A stretch of DNA of 64,000 nucleotides from Spongilla lacustris (Eukaryota; Porifera; Demospongiae; Spongillida; Spongillidae), in contig OX442415.1 in NCBI GenBank assembly GCA_949361645.1, positions 29,809,362-29,873,361 of the forward strand. The letters run 5' to 3'. Made by a program: the position numbers and the translations under genes. Each line of letters begins with the position of its first letter. Position 1 is the first letter of the stretch. Below are positions 1 to 11,541 of the stretch, in pieces. Below the pieces are notes generated by a model. The model was given only the letters and a program-made list of their open reading frames with translations, was not told the origin of the DNA and did no database searches.

Positions 1-423
1 TCTGTGCCTATACCACTTGGCCATATACGTTTGAAAAAGAAATAAGTCACATGACTTCTAAGGCTCGTTAATTAATTATTTAGTGACCCCTCTCCAAAAC
101 AATTTGTTTGTCTAGTTTCTCCGCGCACATTGAACGGATCCCAACGAAATTGGGTGTGTAACTAAAGGACCTACGTACGCATGTTTTCAGTCTTACGCAT
201 CTAACATCGGACTAACCGTTGTGCCGTTATTCACAAAAAGGTGCCATTGTAGAGCCTAAAGTGTTAAGATCGACGTTTTCCCATGCGCTTTTGATAGCTT
301 GCAGGAATTTCAGGTTAAATCGTACGATGGGCATTCTATAGATTTAGCTACGGTATGAGCTCATTGCGATAAAACTTCCGTACAAAACATGTTTTGAAAC
401 ATCAGTGGCTTGGTAGTGTCGCC
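1..423. other. Non-coding, nothing recognised
   Basis: AT-rich sequence upstream of a foldback element. I see no convincing exon, splice-bounded open frame or RNA gene here. Confidence 0.5.
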
Positions 424-1019
424 ATTTTGAATAATTTCGATTAATTATACTACGAATATAATTTAAAACACTGCGTCGGTCCGGTTATTTCTGGTTATTC
501 GAATGGCTGAGGGCGTAGCCTGTGTTGATGGAAACGGTTCTTTCGATAACCAAACCGACGAAGCTGCACCTACCGAGTACGAGTCGATCTTCAAGACAGG
601 CTAGCAAGGCTGCTGTATGATACCTGTATCGACATGGACAGAGCTTAAATGTCTCCACGCCAACTGGCGCGATTGTTGAAGCACTCAGACTCTGGGATAT
701 TCCAGGTACGCACCTGGAATTTCCCAGACTCAGAGACTCAGAGTGCTTCAATGGGTACCGGTAGCCGCCAGTTGGGTTTCTTTGGGGAGACTTCCGGTCA
801 CTTTTTAAGCTCTGTCCATGTCGATACAGCAGCCTTGCTAGCCTGTCTTGAAGATCGACTCGTACTCGGTAGGTGCAGCTTCGTCGGTTTGGTTATCGAA
901 AGAACCGTTTCCATCAACACAGGCTACGCCCTCAGCTATTCGAATAACCAGAAATAACCGGACCGACGAAGTGTTTTAAATTATATTCATAGTATAATTA
1001 ATCGAAATTATTCAAAATT
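424..1019. mobile_element. Foldback element with roughly 285-300 bp arms
   Basis: The sequence reads outward as its own reverse complement from a centre near 708-711 (CCAGGTACGCACCTGG). Matching landmarks include TCGGTCCGG...GCAAGGCTGCTG on the left and CAGCAGCCTTGC...CCGGACCGA on the right, and AATAATTTCGATTAATTATA against its complement near 1,000. Small indels separate the arms, so it is not an exact assembly mirror. The same open reading frame appears on both strands because of the symmetry, and I do not treat it as a gene. It fits a non-autonomous foldback/MITE. I could not fix a target duplication. Confidence 0.75.
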
Positions 1020-1539
1020 CAGTGTTGTATTTAACTAACATCAAACTGACACACACATGCACACATGCACACACACACATACACACACACATTGCACAAC
1101 ATGAAAAGAAGTCAGTGCATGACCTATGATTTCATGTTAATAGTATTAATGTGCACACATACCTTGGTGAATCAAAACCTGTGCTGCCAATATTTCATAA
1201 CTCATGATAAAAATAGCAAAGAATGGGTAATAACACACACTGATTCATTCTTAATGTATAAGCAATAACTACATAACTTAATAGTCTTGCGCATCATTTT
1301 TATCTGCATAAGTTTGATAATAAATTGCTTACATGTAAGATTTGGATCTTAGTACAACTACTATGTACATTATTAATAACTGAGTGGTTAATCAATAGCA
1401 ATCGGTTCTTTGGTGAATAAATTTTTTGTACTGCATGCTCAGCTAGCTAAGCATTGTAGAATTGGAAAATCCATGAGCACATACATGTAGATTGCTACAT
1501 ATAACTTATGTATTGTTTTTACAGATTGCATTGAATAAT

Positions 1540-3450
1540 TGCGCGTGCGGTTAAAGCGGTGCTGTACTTCAAGTCTATTCTATAGCTACTTGCTACCCTC
1601 GCTCCTTGGACCAAGAACTTGTCTCTACGACGGGTACGTGTAGGCTGGCCACCTCACGCTACTTGCCATCTTTGGCCGAAGCCACAATGTACGTGCTGGG
1701 TGCGCTTTTATTGGAAGACGTCCTTCCGGATGTCTGGACTTTTCGATCTGGTGACGGGGCTGAGGGGTTGACTTCTGGAGTGGCCACGAAAAGAGAGGAA
1801 TCCCCTCTGCGGATTAGGGCCACGCAAGAGGAACAGGACCCCAAGGCTGTCTCGGAAGACCACGTGGATCTTTTTACACAAAACCACAGACGTCGGACGG
1901 GACTTGACCAGGCGCATTGTCCAGGCATCTGATGGTGCTGTGGGAGGGTGAAGGACACCTTCCTTTTGAGTGCATTGTGTAACGTATAACTGGAATCAGT
2001 GGAATGTAAGCCTATTGTGTTGCACATGCAATTCAAGCAGGTAATATATTTCTTTAATCAGCCATGTATAATTGTAAACAATATGATATGTATAATGGTA
2101 CCTCATGTATTGAAAATCAGCTCCTACAGTTTCAAGTCAACATGGTCCCAATTGCAGTGCTTCTGCTGTTCAAGGTAAGAAGATATTCACTTTTGGTAAA
2201 AGAATGATCAAGCAGGGCAGCAGTGGTGATGAGGTTGTTATGTAATCATTTTGATAACTTTTTCCAAACTTTCAAAACAGTAGAAAGATAAATGATAAAT
2301 TAATATTATATAATGAGATCATAATTACTACATATGTTATACACACAGAAAAAAATGACACTATAAAAGTGTTAATCAGATTTTGGTAATTCTGTCAGCA
2401 GTACAGGTCCAACTCATAATTAATTAAGTATTATAATATAGGAGATGCTTTTAAAACAAAACTCAACTGCTCAATTGAATTGCTTGTTAAAACATGCATT
2501 GTCTTTAACCTCTGACTCAGTCTTGTCCCCAGCCACAATGGTCAGACGCTAAAATTCATTTGTAGCTAAAAAAACAGGATATGTTACTTCATCAAACCCT
2601 AGACCATGTCTCCATTCAGGCTACATGTGGCAGTAGAGCTCAGCTAATGATATTTCAACAGTCCACAAATCTTTGTTGTATTCATGTGTGAATTGAAAGG
2701 TCTTAATACAAAACAGCTGTGGAAAATGCCAAATGACAACACCTTGTTCTGATATAGCATGTCAAGTGGATAAACGTTTTGTCATGAGGCAGATGTATGA
2801 TTGCACATGTGCCTCATACATACCTACATGACAACAGTTTTACGGGCACTGCCAGTTAAAACATTGCTACATGCAAATGTAAATATGACTATGTCAGGAG
2901 AATAAAAGCCTTTAGCAACCTAGTTTCTGTCCAGCTCACTAGTTCAAATAAAAGAAATTCATTAGGGGAAACTGGTATGATTTGTGTACTTATTAATTTT
3001 GATAATGCCACTTACTAATTGGTATAGTGTAGGCATTGAGCTAGGCATTCGCCCAGAGAATGAACTAATGTCATGATAGAGTTGTTCAGCACATGGCTAT
3101 GTCAGGATGTCAAGGCTTCCTTTTCATCACTTAGGGTTAAGTCTTGATTCACTCATCCCATCTTCCCAGTCTCCTAATAAACCAGCTTCAGCTTCAAGTA
3201 ATACTATGGCCGCAGTATATATTTAATTCATGTCGTTGACGAGTTAAACAACATAAGGAAACATGTGATTATGGAAATTGTGCAATTATGAATTTATAAC
3301 TGCTATGTTTAGAATGGATATATATGTAGTTTCTAAATTAATAGCTTTCTTTGCCTCAATCGGATCCTAGATCTATGCCAAATTGATTTTAATATCTTGA
3401 ACATTTACCTGTACATGTATATTCGGTATAGCGGCATAATTTTGGATCCC
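1540..3450. other. Left-arm-specific segment, no recognised gene
   Basis: This segment is absent from the right arm. A GC-richer island at about 1,560-1,950 is open in several frames on both strands (for example 1,606-1,932 plus), but none of the translations resembles a family I know and no clear splice pair frames it. The rest is AT-rich. It is either an insertion in this arm or a loss from the other. Confidence 0.4.
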
Positions 3451-3605
3451 TGTACAGTATATCTCTATGGGACCCCTGTCTATGGAACCTCTATACAGTA
3501 GACCTCTATGGGACCCCTATATCCCTGTGTACAGTAGACCTCTATAGGACCCCTGTCTATGGGACCCCTGTATCCCTGTGTACAGTAGACCTGTATTGGA
3601 CATGA
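3450..3605. repeat. Short minisatellite of GGACCCCTGT/CAGTAGACCT motifs
   Basis: Imperfect tandem units contain GGACCCCTGTCTATGG and TGTACAGTAGACCTCTAT. A shorter, diverged version lies in inverted orientation at about 24,530-24,610, as expected if it was part of the duplicated segment. Confidence 0.7.
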
Positions 3606-3674
3606 TTGTGAGAAACCCTGTAGTAAGAAAGAAATGTGTATATATGAATTAAATAGAAAATATTCTTCACATAG

Positions 3675-3979
3675 AACCTGCGCTCAATTTCATGACACTA
3701 TTGGCATTTCCTGGCAAGAGTAGGACCTTCAGTGTAGCTAAAGAAGTGGGTGGTAACTATTTCACCTTTGGAGTCTTCCTGCTGAATGACACAGTGGGGA
3801 CTGCTACACAAGCACTGGAAGACCAATACCAGAGGAATGCTGAAAGGATTAATCATGAAATACTTACTCATTGGCTCCAAGGGAAAGGAGCACAACCAGT
3901 GGCTTGGTCTACTTTGATAGGTGTTCTGAGGAAGATATCTCTGCACCAACTGGCTGATGAGATGGAGAACTGTGTGTAG
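3675..3979 (+). CDS. Death-domain protein, terminal exon (left copy)
   Basis: The exon opens after a TCACATAG acceptor with phase 1 and ends at a TAG stop, giving about 101 residues. The C-terminal two thirds shows the Death-domain signature: NAERINHEILTHWLQG, then a short gap, then WSTLIGVLRKISLHQLAD, which are the helix 4-6 pattern with the conserved Trp. Death domains mediate homotypic adaptor contacts in apoptotic and inflammatory signalling. The same exon, about 95% identical in protein, lies on the minus strand at 24,136-24,440. Upstream exons of the gene were not identified, so the full architecture is unknown. A broken relative lies at 61.1 kb. Confidence 0.75.
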
Positions 3980-4249
3980 CAGCAGTACCTTATGATGTAT
4001 GCAGACATTTATTATTTTACAAATACACTGCTAAGAAACTGCAATACATTACTATAAAATACCCTCAGAGAAAAATACTGAATGAAAAACATCCTAGACA
4101 TAAAATTTTTAGAGGCTTTCACTTTTGGGCACAATAAGCATATACATGTAGTGCTTTCATGCAGGCAATGTGTATGTGACAAGTCTCGGATCATGAACTT
4201 AATAGAATAGAATTACATGCACAGACACTGCAGATATACCATACTAGTC

Positions 4250-4740
4250 ACACATATGATAAAGTTCCCAGAGCTAGTCTACCAATGTTTGGAGAGAGAA
4301 GGTAGACCAATGAACGGCAGAATTAGTGGTTTGAAAACACCATGCTGACCTCTTGTGGATCATCACCTCTTATAAGCTTTAATTTCACTTAACTAGCCAG
4401 TCAAGCACCACTCCCCCAAAATCCACACACATTTGCCCAGCACTCACATAGACTACCTCTCATACAACACCCACACAACCTGCAATCATCCCACTCCACT
4501 CTGAAATTGTGCCACACCCACCCACATTCACCCATCACTCACTTGTACAACTTCCCATCATGCCATAGCACCCACACACCTACAAAACCCCGCCCACTAC
4601 ACTCACACACTACACTTTGCCATCTTGGCATTTGCCCATATCACTTAGGGACACCTCCTATCCATTTGGTTTCTCTCTACTGTTCTGAAGACACTCTTCT
4701 TCACCGCTGCAAAGCATGGCTTAACTGTGCACCTCCCGGG
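4250..4740 (+). repeat. CA-rich interspersed repeat, copy within left arm
   Basis: Contains phrases such as CTCACTTGTACAACTTCCCA and TGAAATTGTGCCACACCCAC that recur at 5,770-5,905 and 11,760-11,960 on the same strand, and at 23,560-23,800 on the other. It looks like an interspersed element or satellite family rather than coding sequence, although it is open in one frame. Confidence 0.55.
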
Positions 4741-4924
4741 ATATAGCTAAACTGCCATGTCACACACCATCATGTCACACACCCTTACATCACACACCCT
4801 CATGGCACACTGTGGCTCCATCAACCTCCTCTACCTCCAAGGTAAGGATCCAGAGGTATCTCTCCTTCTGCCAGAACTTAGGACTCACCTCTACCTGGGT
4901 CTAAACACACCATTGCTTTCTTAG

Positions 4925-5600
4925 CCATCTACCTCAGCAGGCCAATACCATCCAGGTGTATGTGGCAGCTGTGGCCCACCTTGCTGAGGTGCATGGGCAT
5001 TCAACAAGCTATTCCATTACCCTATGGATGATAATATTCCAGAAAGCATACCCAATCCCCCCACAATATCCCAGGTAAGCATTTATTATATTTCCACCCT
5101 TCCCAAGACAGTCATGTATTGCCCCCAGGACGTGCTTTAATTTGTTGATTTTGTCCCCTCCCCCCCCCCCCCCCCCCCCACCACCCCAACCCTATTATAC
5201 CTACTAACCCCACAGGGCATTTAAGTGACCTAACCCTCCCCTCCCAGGTATATCCCCCACTGGACACCATTTATTGTCATCCATAGGGGTGTAGTCCAAT
5301 GCTCACAGCACATCTCCTGGCCCAATGCCATCCTGGACCCAATGCTGGAGCTGTTGGATGCTGACCCCCTGGGGACCCATGGCAGGCTAATGGTGAAGGC
5401 TACCCTTACCCTTGCATGGGTTATTGAGGGTGAGTGAATTCACCACTTCAGCCACAGGCACATTTGACCCCCCTCCCCCCCCCCCCCCACAATGCAAGAC
5501 ATTACATGGTCCATCAAGAAGTCATGAGTGAGCCACACTAAGGGAGCTACATGTCTGATCTCAGCAATGCAGGCCTACCTCAATGCCAGCGGTCCAAGAT
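4925..5600 (+). CDS. Unidentified gene fragment, three phase-compatible exons
   Basis: Three candidate exons join in matching phase: 4,925-5,074 (CTTTCTTAG acceptor, CAG|GTAAGC donor, ends phase 2), 5,248-5,429 (CCTCCCAG acceptor, G|GTGAGT donor, phase 2 in and 1 out) and one starting at 5,565 after GATCTCAG (phase 1). Recognisable peptides are VYVAAVAHLAEVHGHSTSYS, WTPFIVIHRGVVQCSQHISW and MQAYLNASGP. The third exon is cut off at about 5,600, where an interspersed repeat begins. On the right arm the same exons (22,490-23,190, minus) carry a poly-C expansion and an in-frame stop. I do not recognise the family. Open frame, splice sites and phase agreement support a real ancestral gene; the left copy is probably now a fragment. 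Confidence 0.5.
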
Positions 5601-5602
5601 CA

Positions 5603-5905
5603 AATACCGTATATATTTGGTCTCGTATCCAGCCTATTAATGACCAGAGCTCCACCAGTGCATTGATTGTACCTCATACACATGTTTTTCTGTCCTACAT
5701 CTAAGGCACACTTTGACCTACCACCCGTTGTGGTGTGGTTCAAACACTTCACACACTCCACACCACACTACACTTACGCAACCAGTCAACCAGCACACCT
5801 CCCGAAGTCCACATAATTCCATTCCACCCTGAAATTTGCCACCCCCACCAAACCTATATTCACCCAGCACTCACTCATACAACCTCCCAGCATGCCACAG
5901 CATAC
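5603..5905 (+). repeat. Interspersed repeat (AATACCGTATATATTTGG-type)
   Basis: Starts with ATACCGTATATATTTGGTCT and runs through a GTTGTGGTGTGGTT box and a CA-rich section. A second copy begins near 6,978, is interrupted by the BEL element at 7,081 and resumes at 11,698. Here the repeat cuts the exon that ends at 5,600. Confidence 0.6.
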
Positions 5906-5992
5906 CTGTGTGTGTGCATGTACGTGTGTGTGTGTGCGTGTGTGTGCGTGTGTGTGCATGTGTGTGTGCATGTGTGTGTGCACATACATGTA

Positions 5993-6463
5993 CATGTGTG
6001 GTGACAGATAAGTACATGTGTGGTGACAGATAAGTATGGTCAGTACATGTGTGGTGACAGATAAGTATGGTCAGTACATGATATGTGTGGTGACAGATAA
6101 GCATGGTCAGTACATGTGTGGTGACAGATAAGTATGGTCAGTACATGATATGTGTGGTGACAGATAAGCATGGTCAGTACATGTGTGGTGACAGATAAGT
6201 ATGGTCAGTACATGTGTGGTGACAGATAAGTATGGTCAGTACATGTGTGGTGACAGATAAGTATGGTCAGTACATGTGTGGTGACAGATAAGTATGGTCA
6301 GTACATGTGTGGTGACAGATAAGTATGGTCAGTACATGTGTGGTGACAGATAAGTATGGTCAGTACATGTGTGGTGACAGATAAGTATGGTCAGTACATG
6401 TGTGGTGACAGATAAGTATGGTCAGTACATGTGTGGTGACAGATAGGTATGGTCAGTACACAC
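5993..6463 (+). repeat. 31-bp minisatellite, about 15 units (TGGTCAGTACATGTGTGGTG)
   Basis: Near-perfect tandem units of 31 bp, each made of ACATGTGTGGTGACAGATAA followed by GTATGGTCAGT. A few units are variants of different length. The same unit, on the opposite strand, forms the arrays at 50,977-51,386 and 53,286-54,291. A (TG)n tract precedes it at 5,907-5,990. Confidence 0.95.
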
Positions 6464-6544
6464 TATGACACTTCCGACTGACACTGTGCATCTGAAGAGC
6501 AGCCAGTGCTACCTTAGCCCCAGACCTGGCTATAAACTAAATAT

Positions 6545-6975
6545 TAATTTAACTGATTAAAATTTACGAAAATAAATTAATAATTCCCTCTAGCATCAAA
6601 TTTAAAACATACCATTTTAGAGGCATCCAAAAGCTCCAACATTTCCTTGAATTCTAGTAGTATCAACTTGGCTAAATTTATTAATAAATTCAAACCACTA
6701 AATCAAGTACATTGCAAAAATAAAAAAAAATCAATTTTTTAATGTTGAATAAAAAAAAGTAGTAAATTAAATCCAGTTTGAAGCTTTTAAATAAACACTC
6801 ATGCTACATTTAATAATGAAATGAATTGGGATCTTGAAACGTTTATTAATATTAATAGATGATTAAAGATTATATTAACATTATTTCACAAGCATGTCTT
6901 TTAAAGAATTTTTAACAACAATTAACTGCTTGCGGTTAATTTATAAACAATTTTCCTTGATTGAGAAACACCCTG
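6545..6975 (+). mobile_element. Tc1/mariner-type MITE, 5'-truncated copy
   Basis: Matches the complete element at 59,297-59,840. It shares the phrases CATACCATTTTAGAGGCATC and GGGATCTTGAAACGTTTATT and ends in TTGAGAAACACCCTG followed by TA. The left terminus is missing. Confidence 0.7.
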
Positions 6976-7081
6976 TATACCGTATACATTTGGCCTCATA
7001 TCCAGCCTATCAATGACCCTCCACCAGTGTATTGATTGTAACTTGTACACTTGTCCTATATCATTGTCTGGTGGCACCACT

Positions 7082-7237
7082 TGTAGAAAACGGAATATTA
7101 ATTGCGTAATTATTCATTCATTGTGCGCACGTGATTGTAGTACAAATAAAATTTGTGAACAGGAACGTGCGAGCTAGCTAGCGTTCGTATCCTCTCGGAT
7201 CGCTCACGATCGCCATCATTGATTGAGTTTCTTTACA
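7082..7237 (+). repeat. BEL element 5' LTR
   Basis: 156 bp, TG...CA ends, short as in many BEL/Pao elements. An AT-rich stretch (ACAAATAAAATTTG) could serve as a core promoter. It is followed at once by TGGTCCTTCCTGCCGGATGG, the position of a tRNA primer-binding site (starts TGG). I did not identify the tRNA. Confidence 0.92.
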
Positions 7238-7274
7238 TGGTCCTTCCTGCCGGATGGTTATTTGAACGGCGAAC

Positions 7275-8759
7275 ATGAGTGAATCCGAAGAAGTGAAAAA
7301 GAAGAAGCGCATTCGCGCCGGTCACAGGGCTTCAGCCACGCGAATCAGCACTCAAGCGAAAGAGAATTTGGAATCCACTGAATTTAACCCAGCACAGATG
7401 AAGCAGCATGTTCAGTTCCTGAAGGATAAGTTACGTGTGATAAGTCAACTTGACGCGGAAATCGTGGATTTACTACAGACCGAAGAAGAAACTACGCGCG
7501 AGATAGAGCAATCTGACACCTTCAAGGAAGGAATCGAACTAGCTATGATCAACTTTGAGTCCGCAGTGGCGGAGACATCTCGTACGCCAACAAGAAACCG
7601 ATCCAGAGCTAACAGCGACGCTGCAAGCGAAGAACAAGAGATAAGGACGGATATTGTGAACGAAGTGAGCAGACCTAACTCGGCTGCATCTCAATCGACG
7701 ACAACCGAACCAGCTACTACGATTTCACAACACGAAAACGGGAAAATGACCCAAGCGTGCAAAGTGAAGCTCCCGAAGTTAGTACTGAAGAAATTTGACG
7801 GAGGCATCACCAATTGGTCATCGTTTTGGGATTCCTTCGAGTCATCCATACATCAGAATCCAGATTTGACTGAAATTGACAAATTCATCTATCTAAAATC
7901 ACTCCTTGAATCATCAGCTGCAGAAGTTATCAGCGGATTGACTTTGTCTTCAAGCAACTACACAGAAGCTTTATCCCTGCTAAAGAAGAGATTCGGCAAC
8001 AAGCAGCACCAGATTAGTAAGCACATGGACGCTCTCATGAACTTAGAACCAGTCGTCACCTCTCGCAATCTGAAGGCCCTTAGACAACTGTACGACAAGG
8101 TCGAGTCACACATTCGCTGTCTAAGGTCTCTTGGTGTGGAGTCAGAGTCATATGGTACGCTGCTGAGCTCCGTGTTGATGAAGAGAATCCCACACGATAT
8201 TTGTTTAGTAGTGAGCAGAACAGTAACCACAGATGATTGGAAGTTAGACAAATTGTTGGCAGCTGTTGGTAGTGAAATTGAAGCTAGGGAAAAGGCAGCT
8301 CAGGAAGAGGCAGAAACTTTACAGAAACCTACAAAGAATCCACCCACTACTGCAGCACTGCTCAGTACGCCAGCCCCAGCATGTTGTTACTGTGGGGAAT
8401 CACACCAGTCTTCCTCGTGCAGAACTGTACCCGACATAGATCAGAGAAGGCAATGTCTGTTAAAGATGGGAAGATGTTTTGTGTGTCTCAGGAGAGGGCA
8501 CAAAGGGATTGACTGCCGATCCTCATTGAAATGTTCAATCTGCCAAGGAAGACATCACTTGAGTATCTGCCCACGACCTAGACAGGCGAACAACTCACAA
8601 CCGGGTACTTCTCCATCTGTACCAGCAAGTCAAAATTCATCACGAACTGTTCAAGCTCCTGCAGTTAATGGACGATCGTCAACGATGTCCATGTATGTCA
8701 GCACCAAGACTCCAATACTGCTGCAAACTGCACGTGTGAAGGTGAATGCTCCAAATTGA
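7275..8759 (+). CDS. BEL gag-like polyprotein (DUF1759 plus zinc knuckles)
   Basis: 494 residues from the first ATG after the primer-binding site. A charged, coiled N-terminal part (about 1-160) leads into a DUF1759-type capsid region (about 165-350, KLVLKKFDGGITNWSSFWDS). Then come Cys/His clusters CCYCGESHQSSSC, CFVCLRRGHKGIDC and CSICQGRHHLSIC at about 365-440, which bind nucleic acid and zinc. The frame ends at TGA at 8,757-8,759, exactly where the protease continues in the same frame. In BEL elements gag and pol are usually one continuous frame, so this stop is either a nonsense mutation or a readthrough site. No joined product is given here. Confidence 0.88.
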   Translation: MSESEEVKKKKRIRAGHRASATRISTQAKENLESTEFNPAQMKQHVQFLKDKLRVISQLDAEIVDLLQTEEETTREIEQSDTFKEGIELAMINFESAVAETSRTPTRNRSRANSDAASEEQEIRTDIVNEVSRPNSAASQSTTTEPATTISQHENGKMTQACKVKLPKLVLKKFDGGITNWSSFWDSFESSIHQNPDLTEIDKFIYLKSLLESSAAEVISGLTLSSSNYTEALSLLKKRFGNKQHQISKHMDALMNLEPVVTSRNLKALRQLYDKVESHIRCLRSLGVESESYGTLLSSVLMKRIPHDICLVVSRTVTTDDWKLDKLLAAVGSEIEAREKAAQEEAETLQKPTKNPPTTAALLSTPAPACCYCGESHQSSSCRTVPDIDQRRQCLLKMGRCFVCLRRGHKGIDCRSSLKCSICQGRHHLSICPRPRQANNSQPGTSPSVPASQNSSRTVQAPAVNGRSSTMSMYVSTKTPILLQTARVKVNAPN

Positions 8760-10991
8760 GAATCCCCAGTCATTGACACTAGAATTGTATTCGATAGTGG
8801 AAGTCAAAGATCGTACATTTCCAACAAGATCTGTGAGGCACTTGGGCTCAAGGTGGAACGCAAAGAGAGGCTAGTGGTGAAGACCTTTGGAGCAGAAGAA
8901 GGACGATCTCAAGAATGTGGTGTGGTTCGACTCAGTGTCAAGACAAAGGCAGGATCCAATGTCGTTCTGACACTACTTGCTGTATCTACAATTTGCGAGC
9001 CACTCGTAGGCCAGCCATTGACCTTTGCAACTAACCACTACTCATACCTATCAGGACTAGACATGGCAGATTCAAGCGACCAAAACGACCATCTAGAGGT
9101 GGGAATCCTAATCGGAGCTGACAATTACTGGTCCTTGATGACTGGAAGGATTCGGAAGGGAAGAACCGGACCTACTGCAGTGGAAACGGACTTTGGCTGG
9201 GTGCTCTCTGGGCCAGTGAAGGGATTGTCTACAGAAACAACTTCAGTGAACCTTCTTTCATGCCACGTACTGAATGTGGGAATGTTGTCTCCTCACTCTG
9301 ACACCAAGATGGAACAGATATTGCATAGTTTTTGGGACCTAGAAACACTTGGTATAAAATCTCAAGAAGGATCGGTGTACGACAACTTCATGCGTACCAT
9401 ATCATATGAGGATGGAAGATACTGTGTAAGCCTACCTTGGAAGGATCCTAATCCTCTACTGCCGGATAACTTCAACCTCTGTCAAGCAAGATTGTTTGGT
9501 TTGATAAGAAGACTAAAGCAAAGCCCACACATTCTTCTGGAGTATGACCGAATCATTCGTGAACAAATTGCACAAGGGATTGTTGAAGTTATGGGTGATG
9601 CGGCACGAAGTTCTACTGGAAGGCTGCATTACCTCCCGCATCACGGCGTCATTCGGGAGGACAAATCGACTACCAAACTGAGAATAGTCTTTGATGCGTC
9701 AGCACGTAGCGAAGGTCCTTCACTTAACGATTGTCTCTATACTGGACCTTCCTTTGGCCAAAACATTGCAGAGATCTTACTCAGGTTTCGTCTGTTTCCA
9801 GTGGCCTTGGTAGCAGACATCGAAAAGGCTTTCTTAATGGTTTCTGTTGTGAAGGAAGACAGGGATGCACTAAGGTTCCTCTGGTTGGATGACATCAGTA
9901 GTGATTGCCCCAGTGTTCAAGTGCTACGGTTCACTAGGATCGTATTTGGTGTTTCAGCAAGCCCATTCTTACTTAATGCTACGATCAAGCGGCACATTGA
10001 GGGATATTGGTCTGAAGACAGTGGTTTTGTGGAGAAATTCCAACGGTCCATATATGTAGACGATGTCACATTTGGAGCAGAAAGTGCGGAGAAGGCGTTC
10101 AAGTTGTACCAGCAGTCTAAGCTTTGGTTAGCCAAAGGTGGATTTAATCTTCGAAAATTTGTCACAAACTGTCCAGAACTGCAGTCAAGGATCAATTGGG
10201 CAGAGAATCACACTCCCGACCAATCAGATGGCACAGACCCAGCAAGAGTCACCAGTGAGGATATGTCATATGTGAAAAACACATTAGGTGACAACCTGAA
10301 CAACCTGGAGGGTTTGAAGGTCCTAGGAGTACGTTGGAACCCGGAATCCGATTTGTTGTTGTTCGACATCCAGCACATTACAGAACTAGCCACGAAGCTT
10401 CAACCCACCAAGCGAAATGTCATTGGTCTTGCTGCACGATTTTTTGACCCATTGGGAGTTATTTCACCTGTAACTGTCCAATTCAAGCTACTTTTCCAGA
10501 ATATTTGTGTGAAGAATGTGTCTTGGGACGAGCCTTTGTCGTGTGAATTATTGGAAAGATGGGAGAAATTGCTTGATGGACTGAAGCAAGTTCACTCCAT
10601 TACTATACCTCGGTGCTACTTCTCCAATTGGACGTCATGCAGTCTTCGGGGTTTCTGCAACGCTTCACAGCATGCATATGCGGCAGTGGTTTACCTCCTG
10701 ATAGAAACTGATGGCAGCTGTTACTCCAAGTTGGTTGTAGCCAAGACACGGGTTTGCCCGCTGCAGAAGCACAGTATACCCAGGCTTGAGTTGTTAGGAG
10801 CACTTCTACTGTCCAGGCTACTTTCATGGGCTCATTCTGCACTTAGAGTGGAACTGAGGCTTGAACCTTCAATCTGTTACACTGATTCGATTGTGGTCTT
10901 GTACTGGATCAAGAGAGTGGACAAGGAATGGAAGCAGTTTGTTGAGAACCGAGTTACAGAAATTCGACGACTTGCTCCATGGATCACCTGA
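8760..10991 (+). pseudogene. BEL pol: protease, reverse transcriptase, RNase H (defective)
   Basis: The frame continues straight after the gag stop; an internal ATG lies at 8,853. The A17-type protease motif VFDSGSQRSY comes first, and EVGILIGADNYW with GWVLSGPV mark the end of the protease-linked region. The reverse transcriptase has VALVADIEKAF and the catalytic SIYVDDV. RNase H follows, with RLELLGALLLSRL and CYTDSIVVLYWI. The first catalytic Asp of RNase H, expected in an FCDAS motif, is Asn here (FCNAS; codon AAC, a G-to-A change from GAC). The frame ends after RLAPWIT at a deletion junction near 10,985, so the integrase zinc finger and DDE core are gone. Confidence 0.85.
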
Positions 10992-11004
10992 CACACACGT
11001 ATCA

Positions 11005-11514
11005 TCAGAATTAGACTTGGACTTTGTTACGTCAAGTACTCATTCTGCCGTCACTTCACGAATGAAACATCTTCAACTCATTCTGCAACACTTCTGGAAA
11101 CGTTGGAAGACCGAGTATCTCATTGACTTAAGGGAAACCCATCGATTCTCCACCAACAAGGACAAAGGGTATGGCAAGATTGCTCTTGGAGATATTGTCC
11201 TGGTGCATGATGACAATCATCCCAGAACGTTTTGGAGATTGGGAAGGGTAGAGCAACTCATCCAGGGCAGTGATGGTCATGTCAGAGGAGCAGTGGTTCG
11301 CGTGTCATCCAAGACTGGTTCCACTACATTGAGGCGACCATTGCAGCGATTGTACCCACTTGAAATCAAGCACCCAGATGCTGAGACCCCAGTGACTCCC
11401 GACAAGCAGCAAAGCACTACTAAGAAACTTCCCAGACGGGCAGCAGCGGAAATAGCCAAGCTGAAATTAACCACTCTGGCAAATCAGTCTGATGAATCTG
11501 AACTTGATTATTGA
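11005..11514 (+). pseudogene. BEL pol C-terminal remnant (DUF5641-like)
   Basis: In a different frame from the reverse transcriptase. The peptide VTSRMKHLQLILQHFWKRW followed by YLIDLRE and FWRLGRVEQLI is the typical end of BEL polyproteins, downstream of the integrase core. It begins right at the deletion junction and ends at TGA before the 3' LTR. It has no start of its own and is probably not translated. Confidence 0.82.
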
Positions 11515-11541
11515 CTAGTTCAGACTAGTCAATGGTGGCAG

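Larger units (their letters stand above)
1020..6540 (+). repeat. Left arm of large inverted duplication (outer part)
   Basis: This stretch matches the reverse complement of 22,230-25,125. Shared landmarks in order: the CA-rich tract and TAACATCAAACTGACA near 1,035; CAATAGCAATCGGTTCTTTG near 1,395; the Death-domain exon; the paired exons at 4.9-5.4 kb; and the phrase TATAAACTAAATATT near 6,530. About 2 kb (roughly 1,540-3,480) has no counterpart on the right. Substitutions and indels are frequent, so the duplication is old. Confidence 0.8.

Noticed and set aside
485..957. Pair of similar proteins on opposite strands
   Set aside because: A consequence of the foldback symmetry; no recognisable family.
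1606..2036. Overlapping open frames of 108 and 125 residues in a GC-richer island
   Set aside because: No known motif and no convincing splice sites; recorded only as an unexplained segment.
5735..6104. Open frames in the CA/TG-rich tract
   Set aside because: Simple-sequence artefacts on both strands.
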